In this document: one piece after another, positions 55,218 through 63,571 of the stretch
How positions within the stretch are numbered: the first letter of the stretch is position 1
Layout: each line of letters begins with the position of its first letter
Source: an uncultured Pseudomonadota bacterium
GTDB taxonomy: Bacteria; Myxococcota_A; UBA796; SXON01
Direction of reading: 5' to 3'
Length of the DNA: 64,000 bases
NCBI GenBank assembly: GCA_903900265.1
Contig: CAIUMM010000102.1
Coordinates: 1 to 64,000 of the forward strand
The notes under the pieces: generated by a model
Seen by the model: only the letters and a program-made list of their open reading frames with translations
The model's database searches: none
What the model was told of the DNA's origin: nothing
Made by a program: the position numbers and the translations under genes

Positions 55218-56392
55218 CAGCTCGTTCCGGGAGCGCAGCAGGGCGCGGCCTCGGTGGTGCGGTCGTACTCGAGGCCCTTGGTCTCCCTCGGGTGACGCTC
55301 GACGGTGCGGCTGCAATCAAAAGCGAGGCGCTCGGCCGGCGCGACCAAAGGCTCTACCGGGATGATCTGCTCGGCATACGGCGCCGAGGTCAGCAAGCGG
55401 AAGGTCTTTTCGCAGACGGCGATGCGATCTCCGCGCCGCAGCACGTGGCCATCGTCGTCCTCGACCTGACGCCACGGGCCCTTGTAGATCACCGCCTGGT
55501 TGCCCTCCCAGCACGGTCCCTGCTTGCCTTTGTAGGCGACGAGCGTGACCGAGCGGAACTCGATGCCGTGCACCGTCTGCCACGGCGCCGACTCCCACTT
55601 ATCCCAGCTCATGCCGTGAAAACCGGCATCTTCCAGCAAACGCAGGAACTCCTGCTCCTGGAACGCGCCCGAGATGCAGCCGCTCCACAGGTGCGCGTCG
55701 GCCCGCAGCTCCGCCGGGACGACCTCATCGGAGACGATGTCGGAGATCGCGATGCGCCCGCCGACCTTGAGCACCCGGAACATCTCGCGGATCAGCTGCG
55801 GCTTGGCGGCTTCGTCCACGAGGTTCAACACGCAGTTCGAGACGATGACGTCGACCGAATTATCCGCGATCATCGGCAGCTCGCGGCGCAGCCGGGCCTC
55901 TTCGACCCGCGCCGCCTCCAGATCCCAGGAGGTGCGCACCGGATGCTCGGCCAACCATCCGTCCAGCGCGTCCGCTGAGAGCGCCAGATCCTGAATGCGC
56001 CCGCGATGAAACACCACGTTTGCGTAGCCGATACGCTCGGCGACCACCGGGGCGCTGCGCCGCGCGAGGTCGAGCATCTCTTCGTTCATGTCCACGCCGA
56101 TCACCTGCCCGGTCGGCCCAACAATCTGGCTTGCGATGAAGCAGATCTTGCCGCCGCCGCTGCCGAGATCGAGCACGGTCTCGCCCGCCCGCACGTAGCG
56201 GGACGGATCACCGCAGCCGTAGTCACGCTCGATGACCTCGTCCGGCAGCACCTTCAAGTAGCGCGGGTCGTAGTCGATGGGGCAGCAAAGCGTGACCTCC
56301 CGCGCTTGGGAGGCCGCGGAGTAGCGGGCACGAACGGCGGCTTCGGTCGCCAACGCGGGCACATCGGAGGGGACGGGAGGGCTCATCGACAT
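55214..56392 (-). CDS. arsM: ArsM-like SAM methyltransferase
   Basis: The 392-residue protein shows AdoMet motif I VLDLGSGGGKICF, VIGVDMNEEML, and the ArsM signatures VIVSNCVLNLVD and LWSGCISGAF, where two conserved cysteines bind arsenite. Other cysteines lie near residues 36-37 and 59, with a Cys cluster (CCAPGTSC) at the very end. ArsM methylates arsenite to volatile or membrane-permeable products. No ars operon is nearby, so another thiophilic substrate remains possible. The last base pairs are shared with the DNA methylase start. A small membrane-protein gene lies 50 bases upstream. Confidence 0.85.
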   Translation of the reverse strand: MSMSPPVPSDVPALATEAAVRARYSAASQAREVTLCCPIDYDPRYLKVLPDEVIERDYGCGDPSRYVRAGETVLDLGSGGGKICFIASQIVGPTGQVIGVDMNEEMLDLARRSAPVVAERIGYANVVFHRGRIQDLALSADALDGWLAEHPVRTSWDLEAARVEEARLRRELPMIADNSVDVIVSNCVLNLVDEAAKPQLIREMFRVLKVGGRIAISDIVSDEVVPAELRADAHLWSGCISGAFQEQEFLRLLEDAGFHGMSWDKWESAPWQTVHGIEFRSVTLVAYKGKQGPCWEGNQAVIYKGPWRQVEDDDGHVLRRGDRIAVCEKTFRLLTSAPYAEQIIPVEPLVAPAERLAFDCSRTVERHPRETKGLEYDRTTEAAPCCAPGTSC

Positions 56393-56442
56393 GGAGTCAC
56401 TTGCGATGGCCTAGCCTGTTCCCTATCGGGCTGCGAGGGGAA

Positions 56443-56673
56443 TTACCCCCCCTTCTCCCGCCACCAGCCGTACACATCCCGAACCCCCAGCACCACCGCC
56501 ACGCCGATCAGCACCTGCACGGTGAGCTGCCCCTGTCGCGCGGGATTTCCGACGCTGCTTGCGTCGATCAGGTCCATGAAGGGCAGCACCAACGCCTGAT
56601 TCACCTGCTGGCTGTTGTAGGCGTACACGCCGCCGGCGGCAGCAAGGAAAAGAAGGGGAGAGAAGAAGCGCAT
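56443..56673 (-). CDS. Small two-helix membrane protein
   Basis: The 76-residue protein begins with a hydrophobic helix (FFSPLLFLAAAGGVYAY) and has a second one near residue 55 (VQVLIGVAVVLGVRDVYGW), with a short loop between. No family is recognised. ATG 56673 is preferred; the open frame continues upstream without a better start. It is the first minus-strand gene before the ArsM-like and DNA methylase genes and is divergent from the M1-type protease. Confidence 0.65.
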   Translation of the reverse strand: MRFFSPLLFLAAAGGVYAYNSQQVNQALVLPFMDLIDASSVGNPARQGQLTVQVLIGVAVVLGVRDVYGWWREKGG

Positions 56674-56738
56674 TCCCCACCGTATCGCGCAGCGCACCGA
56701 AAAGTTGACCGGCACACGCCGCTTGGGTAGGGAGCGAC

Positions 56739-58118
56739 ATGTCTACGCCCCTCCGCGCCCTTCACGTCTACGTCCCCGCCTTGATCGTTGCGCTTACCGC
56801 ATGCACCGGCACAGAGGACAGCGATCCAGGCAAAGTCCGCCCAGAGCCCGACGTGCCGCAGGCCCAGGACATCCAGACCACCGACCTCGACCTGAACCTC
56901 GGCGCGCTGACCGGGACCGCGACCTTAGTGGTGCGTCCCGCAGCTGGGATGGTCACCTTAGACGTCGCCGGGCTCACGCTCTCCCGGGTGACCGTAGACG
57001 GCGTAGACGCGCCGCTGAACGTCGTCCGCGGCGTGCTCTCCGTGGCCGCCGACGCCGACGCCGAGACTGTCACCGTCGTCGTCGACTACAGCTTCAACGC
57101 CCGTACGCCGCTGCAGTTCGACGGATGGATGCCCAATCTCGGCGTCACCTTCTTGTGGCCAAACTACTGCAGCAACCTGTTCCCCTGCAACCCGGCGCTC
57201 GAAGACGGCGTGACGTTCACGATGAACGTGACGGGCGTAGACGACGGCTTGACCGCGATCTACCCGACCTCCACGCACGGCGACGGGCCCCCGTACATGG
57301 CGGCCGTCGCGGTCGGCGAGTACACGAAGATGGATCTTGGGACGACCACCGCGGGCACGAAGCTGTCTGCTTGGTACTTCCCCGGTGCGGCGGAGCTCAA
57401 CAACGCCGAAAAAGGCACCGCACACCTCCGGGATGCCTTCGACTACTTCGAGCAGACCTACGGCCCCTACCACTTTGGTCCCGAGGCCGGCACCGTCGAG
57501 GTCGACTGGGGCGCCGACTCCTGGGGCGGGATGGAGCACCATCCGTTCTTCCACGTCGCCAAGTTCGACTTCAACGACGAAGAAGCGCAGGTGCACGAGA
57601 CCGCGCACGGCTGGTTCGGCGACGGCGTGCGCTTCACCTGCTGGGAAGACTTCGTGCTCTCGGAAGGAACGACCACCTACATCACGGCGCGCGCTCTGGA
57701 GCAGGTGGACGGCCCCAATGAATGGCCGTACTACGTCGACGACTTCTTGGTGCCGATCTGCGAGGGCAGCGCACCGCGCGACCCCACGCTCGTGAACACC
57801 GTCGTGCTGCCCGACACGTGCAACGAGATCGACTTCGAGAACGACCCGATCTGGTCGCTCACCAGCTACATGAAGGGCGCCTGCTTCTACGAAGAGGTGG
57901 GCGACGAGATCGGCGCCGACCTACTGGACACGATCATCGCCGAGTTCTACAAAGCGAACGTCGGGAAAGCGGTGCGGATGCAGGACATGATCGACCTCAT
58001 CGAAGCGCGCGCCGGCGACGCACACAAGGACGCCATCGAAGCGGCCGCCACCGACTGGCTACGCACCTTGGAATGCCCCGAAGACTACGCCAACCGCTGC
58101 CGCACCCACGATCCGTAG
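56739..58118 (+). CDS. M1-type zinc aminopeptidase-like lipoprotein
   Basis: The 459-residue protein starts with a lipoprotein leader (ALTACTG) and has an N-terminal beta-rich part followed by a gluzincin catalytic domain: GGMEHH (similar to the GxMEN exopeptidase motif), H286ETAH290 and E309, the HExxHx18E zinc site of family M1. GGGAG precedes the ATG. It is likely exported and active outside the cytoplasmic membrane, cleaving peptides from the N-terminus; the substrate is not known. It converges on the second metalloprotease gene, 38 bases apart. Confidence 0.85.
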   Translation: MSTPLRALHVYVPALIVALTACTGTEDSDPGKVRPEPDVPQAQDIQTTDLDLNLGALTGTATLVVRPAAGMVTLDVAGLTLSRVTVDGVDAPLNVVRGVLSVAADADAETVTVVVDYSFNARTPLQFDGWMPNLGVTFLWPNYCSNLFPCNPALEDGVTFTMNVTGVDDGLTAIYPTSTHGDGPPYMAAVAVGEYTKMDLGTTTAGTKLSAWYFPGAAELNNAEKGTAHLRDAFDYFEQTYGPYHFGPEAGTVEVDWGADSWGGMEHHPFFHVAKFDFNDEEAQVHETAHGWFGDGVRFTCWEDFVLSEGTTTYITARALEQVDGPNEWPYYVDDFLVPICEGSAPRDPTLVNTVVLPDTCNEIDFENDPIWSLTSYMKGACFYEEVGDEIGADLLDTIIAEFYKANVGKAVRMQDMIDLIEARAGDAHKDAIEAAATDWLRTLECPEDYANRCRTHDP

Positions 58119-58156
58119 CGGCCGCGCGGATTTCCGACGGTAATGACGAGCGCGAT

Positions 58157-59227
58157 TCAGCGCTCCGCCACCGGATGCGACCACGCGTACCCGTCCGGCA
58201 CGCGGTTCATCAAATCCTGCCGCCGCGCGGCACGCCGAGCGGCGAGCCAACGATTGTACGCCCTCCGCTCGTCGATGCGGCGATCTTCCGCCTCCAAGCG
58301 CTCCAGCTCTGCGTGGTAGCGCCGGCGGCGGCGGTACACCCCAACCGCGAGCAGCACGGTGGCCGCGACCGCGGGGATCCCGCTCTGCGCCAGCCCGTCG
58401 GCCCGAACCCACGGCGATCCCCAGCGCGCTTGCCATTGCGACTCGGTCAGCTCCAAGCTCTGCCCGGTCGATGCGTACACCGCGTCGGAGAGCAAGGCCC
58501 CGCGCTGACCGGCCGCGAGCAGCTTGCGCAGCACCGCATCGCCGCTCTCCCCGCCGCCCGCCCGCTGCGCGAGGAAGGCCGTGAAGTCTGCGGTCTGCGC
58601 GTAGGCGAGCTGCGCGCCGTTGGAGTCCGCCGGAAAGCCCGCCGAGATCTGCCGCAGCGGCAGCAAAGAGCCGGTCCCCGCGGCGCGCGTCAGGACCTCG
58701 GCGGTCTGCGGACCGAGCTCGCCAGCGTAGAACTGCGCGAGGCCTTCTTGCAGCCAGCGGGGAACTGGACGCCCGCCAAAGGCGCGCCCGACGAGGATGT
58801 GCACGATCTCATGGTCCAGAACCTGCTCCAGCCGCGGCGCGTCGCCCCGACGCGCGGATGGGGCGTGCAAGAAGACCAAGCTGAGGTTCGGCCAAGCGGT
58901 GCCATCGGCCCAATCCGGCGTGTGGCCGGGCTGCAAGCTGCCGAAGCTCGCTGCGTCCGGCGCGACGACGATGTCGATCGGCGCACCCGCTGGGACGCCC
59001 AAGCGCTCGGAGAGCTTGGGCACGGCGACCGCCGCGTGCTCCGCGAGTCGCCGCACCGTCGCCGCGTCGCTCAACGCCCCGTGCACGGTGGCGACGCTCG
59101 TCGACTCGACGATCCAGTCTGCAGGTAGCTCCAAGCCTACACGCGCAGCGTCCGGCGTAGCCGCACGCGCCGCGACCGGCCCGAGGGCCACAAACAGGGT
59201 CATCCACAGTAGGAGGAAGAATCGCAC
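58157..59227 (-). CDS. Exported peptidase-MA-like zinc metalloprotease with C-terminal helix
   Basis: The 356-residue precursor has a signal peptide (FFLLLWMTLFVALGPVAARA) and a mature domain with H-E-I-V-H in VLDHEIVHILVGRAFGG, followed by a possible third ligand Glu in RWLQEGLAQFYAG; this fits peptidase-MA-type gluzincins. A helix near residue 300 (IPAVAATVLLAVGVY) and a charged RRRR tail suggest an anchor. GTG 59227 is used; no strong ribosome site is seen, and ATG 59203 is possible. It converges with the M1-type lipoprotein gene. Confidence 0.8.
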   Translation of the reverse strand: MRFFLLLWMTLFVALGPVAARAATPDAARVGLELPADWIVESTSVATVHGALSDAATVRRLAEHAAVAVPKLSERLGVPAGAPIDIVVAPDAASFGSLQPGHTPDWADGTAWPNLSLVFLHAPSARRGDAPRLEQVLDHEIVHILVGRAFGGRPVPRWLQEGLAQFYAGELGPQTAEVLTRAAGTGSLLPLRQISAGFPADSNGAQLAYAQTADFTAFLAQRAGGGESGDAVLRKLLAAGQRGALLSDAVYASTGQSLELTESQWQARWGSPWVRADGLAQSGIPAVAATVLLAVGVYRRRRRYHAELERLEAEDRRIDERRAYNRWLAARRAARRQDLMNRVPDGYAWSHPVAER

Positions 59228-59301
59228 ACCACGAGGGTACGCACGCCGAATCGGGACGGCTACCTGTCCGGGTGGGCAGGGGCGCGGCATCAGCCCGGCG
59301 C

Positions 59302-60924
59302 TCACTCCGCGTCAACGCCCACGCGGAGCATGGCGGGGGTCACGGCCTCGCCGCGCGCGAGCACGTCGGCGACGATGCTGGCGACCGCCTCGTCGCTGCG
59401 GCGCCGCGCCGGATCGCGTCGCTCCGCGGACGCCACCGGCCCCGAGACGCGCGGGTTTCGGCGCAGTCGATCGGCGTTCCGGTACAGGAACGCCCAATAC
59501 ATCGGGGTGATCGGACAGGTCTCGCCGGGACGGAACGCGCAGCGCGCACACAGGTCCCCCATGCGATCGAGGTAGGCGCTACCGGCCACGTAGGGCTTCG
59601 TCGTGAACAGTCCGCCCAGCGCGTAGGTCCCCATGCCCAGCACGTTCGGCTCCACCACCCAGTCGTACGCGTCGGTGTACGCCGCCCAGAACCAGTCGGT
59701 CAGCGCCCGCGGCTCCACGCCGAGCAAGGTGGCGAGGTTGGACAACACCATCAGACGCGTGATGTGGTGGGAGTATCCCTCCTGCCACACCGCTTGAAGC
59801 GTGTCGTCGAGGCACGCCAGACCCGTGGGTTGACCGCTCCAGAAGGCCGGAGGGAGCGGAGCGTGCGCGTCCAGCCACGAAGGGGCGGCGTGGCCGCTCG
59901 CGTCCAGCGGGGGACGGCCTGAGACGTCGGGGTGCGTCGGAAGGTCGCGGAGCCCGTCGGTGGCGACGTGCACGTGACGCACGAATTCTCGCCACCCGAG
60001 GATCTGACGAATAAAGCCCTCTTTGCTGGCGATCGGCACATCGAGGTGCGAGACGTCGTTCAGAACCCGGCGCGGCAGAAGGCGATGGAGGTTCAGCAGC
60101 GGCGCGATCCGCGTGTGAAACAAGGTGCGGGAGCGCGACGAGAACGCGTCTTCGTAGGGCCCAAAGTGCGGCAGGCACTCCCGCATCGCCCAGTCCCAAA
60201 GGTGCTCAGCGTCGGCCGCCGTAGCGGGGAGCGTGCGCAGATCCAGCGCGCCGGGGTGATGCCCGTAGCGCTCGAGGATCAGCGCGCCGACCTCTCGCGT
60301 GACGTCATCCGGCTCGAACGCGGGCGTAGCCGGTGCCGGTGGGCTGCCACGCCAGGGTTTGCGATTGTCGGCGTCGTGGCTCCAGCGGCCGCCGATCGGG
60401 GACCCACCGTCCATCAGCACCCCCGTCCGGGTCCGAACGTGCCGGTAGAACGCGTCCAGCTTCCAGGGCGCGCGCGGACATGCGGCCCGGAAGTCCTCCC
60501 GCGTGGTCAGCCACGCCGCATGCGGGACCCCGCGCAGCGCGCCTTCGGCGAGCAGGGGCTCCAGATCCTGTCGCAGCTCGCGCTCCGCCGGCTCCATCAC
60601 CCGCAGCGGACCGAGCGCCGCGGCCTGCGCCCGCAGCGCGTCCGCGATCCCCTGCTGCGCGACGACAAAGCGCACCGCAACGCCGCGCGCCGCCTGCTCC
60701 AGCGCAAAGTGCCGACCATTCGCGAGCACATACGCCAACTTCTGCTTGTGGTAGGGCCGTCGCGCCGCCTTGGACGGATCCTCGACCATCACGATGCCGA
60801 GCCGCTCAGGAGGCTCCTCCGCGAGCGGACCGATGACCGCGAGCTGGTCGTAGGGCACGTAGAGCCATCGCCGACCGCGGGGATCGGGCTGGATGGCGGC
60901 GAGAGCGCTCCGAAACGCGTGCAT
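59302..60924 (-). CDS. Iron-sulfur photolyase/cryptochrome (FeS-BCP/CryPro group, PhrB-like)
   Basis: The 540-residue protein resembles bacterial (6-4) photolyase-type proteins with a [4Fe-4S] cluster. Expected cluster cysteines are C371 (GLACLDDTL), C459 and C462 (DLCARCAF) and C470 (ETCPI), with the 88-residue spacing between the first two that PhrB-type proteins show. FAD-binding segments include FHTRIAPLLNLHRLLP and EGFIRQILGWREFVRH. The start at ATG 60924 lies two bases after the stop of the histidine kinase gene. It may repair UV lesions, sense light, or both. The HMYKP-like region cannot be judged by eye. Confidence 0.88.
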   Translation of the reverse strand: MHAFRSALAAIQPDPRGRRWLYVPYDQLAVIGPLAEEPPERLGIVMVEDPSKAARRPYHKQKLAYVLANGRHFALEQAARGVAVRFVVAQQGIADALRAQAAALGPLRVMEPAERELRQDLEPLLAEGALRGVPHAAWLTTREDFRAACPRAPWKLDAFYRHVRTRTGVLMDGGSPIGGRWSHDADNRKPWRGSPPAPATPAFEPDDVTREVGALILERYGHHPGALDLRTLPATAADAEHLWDWAMRECLPHFGPYEDAFSSRSRTLFHTRIAPLLNLHRLLPRRVLNDVSHLDVPIASKEGFIRQILGWREFVRHVHVATDGLRDLPTHPDVSGRPPLDASGHAAPSWLDAHAPLPPAFWSGQPTGLACLDDTLQAVWQEGYSHHITRLMVLSNLATLLGVEPRALTDWFWAAYTDAYDWVVEPNVLGMGTYALGGLFTTKPYVAGSAYLDRMGDLCARCAFRPGETCPITPMYWAFLYRNADRLRRNPRVSGPVASAERRDPARRRSDEAVASIVADVLARGEAVTPAMLRVGVDAE

Positions 60925-60926
60925 GT

Positions 60927-62819
60927 CTACCGTCCCCCATCCTCGCGTACTTCGATGCGGATCGACGTCCCCGGCCCCTCCCCGACGATGCGACGGGCGC
61001 GAAGCTGCCGTACCAGCGCGAGGATCAGCGTCGTACCCATCGACACTTTGCGGCCCTCGGGCGCCCCGAGGCCCTTGCCTTGGTCGCTCACCGTGAACGC
61101 AAAGCCGTCTTCGAGGGGCTCCACGTCGACGCGCACGTAGCAGCTGCCGTCGGGGCGGCTGCCGTACTTGAAGGCGTTGGTGACCAGCTCGTTGAGGATC
61201 AACCCCGCGGGCACGGCACGCTCGATGGGGATCTCCACCGGCAGCGTGTGCATTCGCAGCTCCGCCGACGGCGCCAGCGAGTTGCGCAGCGCGCCGCACA
61301 ACGACTGCGCGTAGGTATCGAAGCCGATGCGCGACAGGTCGGCGTGCCCGTAGAGCTGCTGGTGGACCAGCGCCATCGACTGGATGCGGTTCTCCGTGTC
61401 GCGGAGCATCGACTGCACCGTCGCGTCCTCCACGCCAGCCGCCTGCAGCGAGATCAGGCTAGAGAGCACCTGAAGGTTGTTCTTCACCCGATGGTGCACC
61501 TCCTGCACCAGCGTGACCTTCTCGGCCAATGACCGACGCAGGGCCTCTTCTGCGCGCCGCCGCTCGGTCAGATCGCGCACCGACACGATGTTTTGCGGTG
61601 CACCGGTGCCCACAGCGCGAGAGACGGTGAGCTCCGCGCCAAAGGTTGAGCCGTCGACGCGGCGCGCAAGGCGCTCGTAGACGACGTCCGGCGCGTCCTC
61701 AGCGAGCAACGTCAACAGCCCCAGACCCTCTTCGATCTGCTCCCAGAGGTTGAGGCCCGCGACGGGCCCAAAAAGCGTGTTCGCACGCGTGTTCGCGGCC
61801 GTGATCAAACCCGAAGCGTCCACGACCAGCAGCGCGTCGGGGCTGTGTTGAAACAGCACCTCAAAGGCACGCCGGCTTTGATGTTGCGCCACAAAGGCGC
61901 CAAACTGCTGGGCGACCTGCTCCAGCAGCGCGGGCAAGCGCTCATGGCCCGGGTAGGCGTGCGAACCCCCAAACTCGATCACCGCCAACACGCCGTCGGG
62001 CCCCAGCACCGGCACCGCACACACGGTGCGTATGCCCGCCTTGCGCGCGGCTTGGGCCCGCCGCGAGTACTGGCCATGCTGGTCCTGCTCCCAGAAGTCG
62101 GTCTTTCGACACGGCGCCGCCGTGCCCCACGCCACGCCGGGCGCGCCTACACCGACCACCCAATCCGTCCCGCGCGCAAAGGTGCGCGTGGACGTAGCCT
62201 CCAGCCAATCCGTGTAGTCGGGCGACGACACCGCGCCGGCTACAAAACGCAGCACCGGGCGACCCGGCTGCACCGTCCACACCGAGGCCGCGCGGATGTC
62301 GTAGGTGCGCACCAACCCGTCGACGACGATGCGCGCCGCGCCTTCGATGGACTCGCAGGAGAGCAGCTGCTCGCCGATCCCGCGGGTCAAGCGCTCGCGG
62401 GAGGCGGTGATGCGCCGCTCGGTGATGTCGGTCTCTACGGCGATGTAGCCGGTGACGCTCCCTGCAGCGTCCCGCGTGGGCTCAGCTTCGATGCGCACCC
62501 AGTATTGGTGACCGTCCTTGCCGTAGTTCAAGATCTCGGCGTCGAACGGCTGCTGTGCACGAATCGCCGCAGCCATGTGCGCGCGAGCGACCGGATCCGA
62601 GTCGGGTCCCTGCAGCACCTCGCTGGGAAACCGCCCGACGACCTCATCGGAGCTGTACCCCGTCAACCGCACAAATCCGTCGTTCACCCACTCGATCCGC
62701 TGCTGCGAATCGGTCACGATGACCGCGTTGCCCGTACGCCGCGCGACCGCCGCCAGCAGCTCCAACTGCCGCGCGACGTCCTGAGGGGTTGGCCCCGATG
62801 CAGCATCCGCGGACTTCAT
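60927..62819 (-). CDS. PAS-GAF-PAS histidine kinase (HisKA_2 type)
   Basis: The 630-residue protein has an N-terminal PAS domain (AVIVTDSQQRIEWVNDGFV, ILNYGKDGHQYWVRIE), a GAF-like domain near residues 145-310 (ESIEGAARIVVDGLVR), a second PAS (LLVVDASGLITAANTRANTL) and a HisKA_2-type kinase (VHHRVKNNLQVLSSLISLQA, ILNELVTNAFKYG, FTVSDQGKGLGAP). PAS1 has LQGPDSDP as in LOV domains but GRFPSEV where LOV has GRNCRF, so no photoactive Cys is present. No membrane helix is seen; it should be cytoplasmic. ATG 62819 is used; GTG 62825 is also good. The photolyase-like gene follows two bases after the stop. Confidence 0.88.
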   Translation of the reverse strand: MKSADAASGPTPQDVARQLELLAAVARRTGNAVIVTDSQQRIEWVNDGFVRLTGYSSDEVVGRFPSEVLQGPDSDPVARAHMAAAIRAQQPFDAEILNYGKDGHQYWVRIEAEPTRDAAGSVTGYIAVETDITERRITASRERLTRGIGEQLLSCESIEGAARIVVDGLVRTYDIRAASVWTVQPGRPVLRFVAGAVSSPDYTDWLEATSTRTFARGTDWVVGVGAPGVAWGTAAPCRKTDFWEQDQHGQYSRRAQAARKAGIRTVCAVPVLGPDGVLAVIEFGGSHAYPGHERLPALLEQVAQQFGAFVAQHQSRRAFEVLFQHSPDALLVVDASGLITAANTRANTLFGPVAGLNLWEQIEEGLGLLTLLAEDAPDVVYERLARRVDGSTFGAELTVSRAVGTGAPQNIVSVRDLTERRRAEEALRRSLAEKVTLVQEVHHRVKNNLQVLSSLISLQAAGVEDATVQSMLRDTENRIQSMALVHQQLYGHADLSRIGFDTYAQSLCGALRNSLAPSAELRMHTLPVEIPIERAVPAGLILNELVTNAFKYGSRPDGSCYVRVDVEPLEDGFAFTVSDQGKGLGAPEGRKVSMGTTLILALVRQLRARRIVGEGPGTSIRIEVREDGGR

Positions 62820-62865
62820 CTGCACCCCTTACCTCATCCCGAGGCGCGCACAGCGGGAGAGCCCC

Positions 62866-63498
62866 TCAGCGGGGGCGGGCATCCGCGGCGAGTGTGTACG
62901 TGCCTACAAGCGCGGCACGCGCGAGCACGTGGCCCTCGATGGCCTGACGCACCGCGCGACCATCGACCACGCCTTCCACCGGGCAGCGCGCCACGTCCAG
63001 CGCGTACAGCGTGAAGGTGTACGGGTGCACCACGGTGTCGTTGAACGGCGGACAAGGGCCGTCGTAGCCGAAGTAGCTGCCCTCCATCCCGGCATCGCCG
63101 GCAAACCACAGGGTGTAGTCATTGGTTCCATGGCGGCGCCCCTCGGCGGCCTCCGGCCCCGGCTTTCCGTGCGGCTGAATGCCCTCCGAGCCCACGCCGG
63201 CCGGGAGCGCGCGGCAGTCCGCCGCGATGTCCAGCAACACCCAGTGAAAGAAATCAAAGCGCGGCAGGTCGAACGGCACGCGGCGGTCCGCTTTGTTGAC
63301 GTCATCCGCGACCGTCGGGACCTCAGGATCGTGGCACAGCAGCACGAAGGACTGCGTGCCTTCCGGCACATCCGACCAAAACAACCCCGGCGAGCGGTTG
63401 GACGACAGCACCATGTGCTGCACGGCATCCGGGCGCGCGAACGCAAACTCAGCAGGGATAGGCGCGCCATCGGCGAACGCGTCAGAAGCAATCTTCAT
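62866..63498 (-). CDS. YbhB/YbcL-family (PEBP) protein
   Basis: The 210-residue protein has the PEBP patterns SPGLFWSDVPEGTQSFVLLCHDPEVP and FFHWVLLDI, with a YDGPCPPFND segment near the C-terminus. The bacterial YbhB/YbcL proteins are small cytoplasmic or exported proteins of uncertain role; the Raf-inhibitor name is by homology only. GAGGT lies four bases before ATG 63498. It ends 46 bases before the histidine kinase start, same strand, so the transcript may continue. Confidence 0.88.
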   Translation of the reverse strand: MKIASDAFADGAPIPAEFAFARPDAVQHMVLSSNRSPGLFWSDVPEGTQSFVLLCHDPEVPTVADDVNKADRRVPFDLPRFDFFHWVLLDIAADCRALPAGVGSEGIQPHGKPGPEAAEGRRHGTNDYTLWFAGDAGMEGSYFGYDGPCPPFNDTVVHPYTFTLYALDVARCPVEGVVDGRAVRQAIEGHVLARAALVGTYTLAADARPR

Positions 63499-63571
63499 CG
63501 GGACCTCAATGGGCGCACGGTAGCACGTTCCTGCGCCCGCGCAGCGCAGGGGGTCTTGCCCAACCACGGTA

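Noticed and set aside
58120-58150. Possible third copy of the inverted-repeat end (CCGACGGTAAT)
   Set aside because: Only about eleven bases match and there is no paired end.
59932-61140. A 402-codon plus-strand frame opposite the photolyase and kinase
   Set aside because: It spans two minus-strand genes that have diagnostic motifs.
62600-62660. LOV photosensor domain in the histidine kinase
   Set aside because: The region has LQGPDSDP like LOV but lacks the cysteine of the NCRFLQ motif, so direct flavin photochemistry is not supported.
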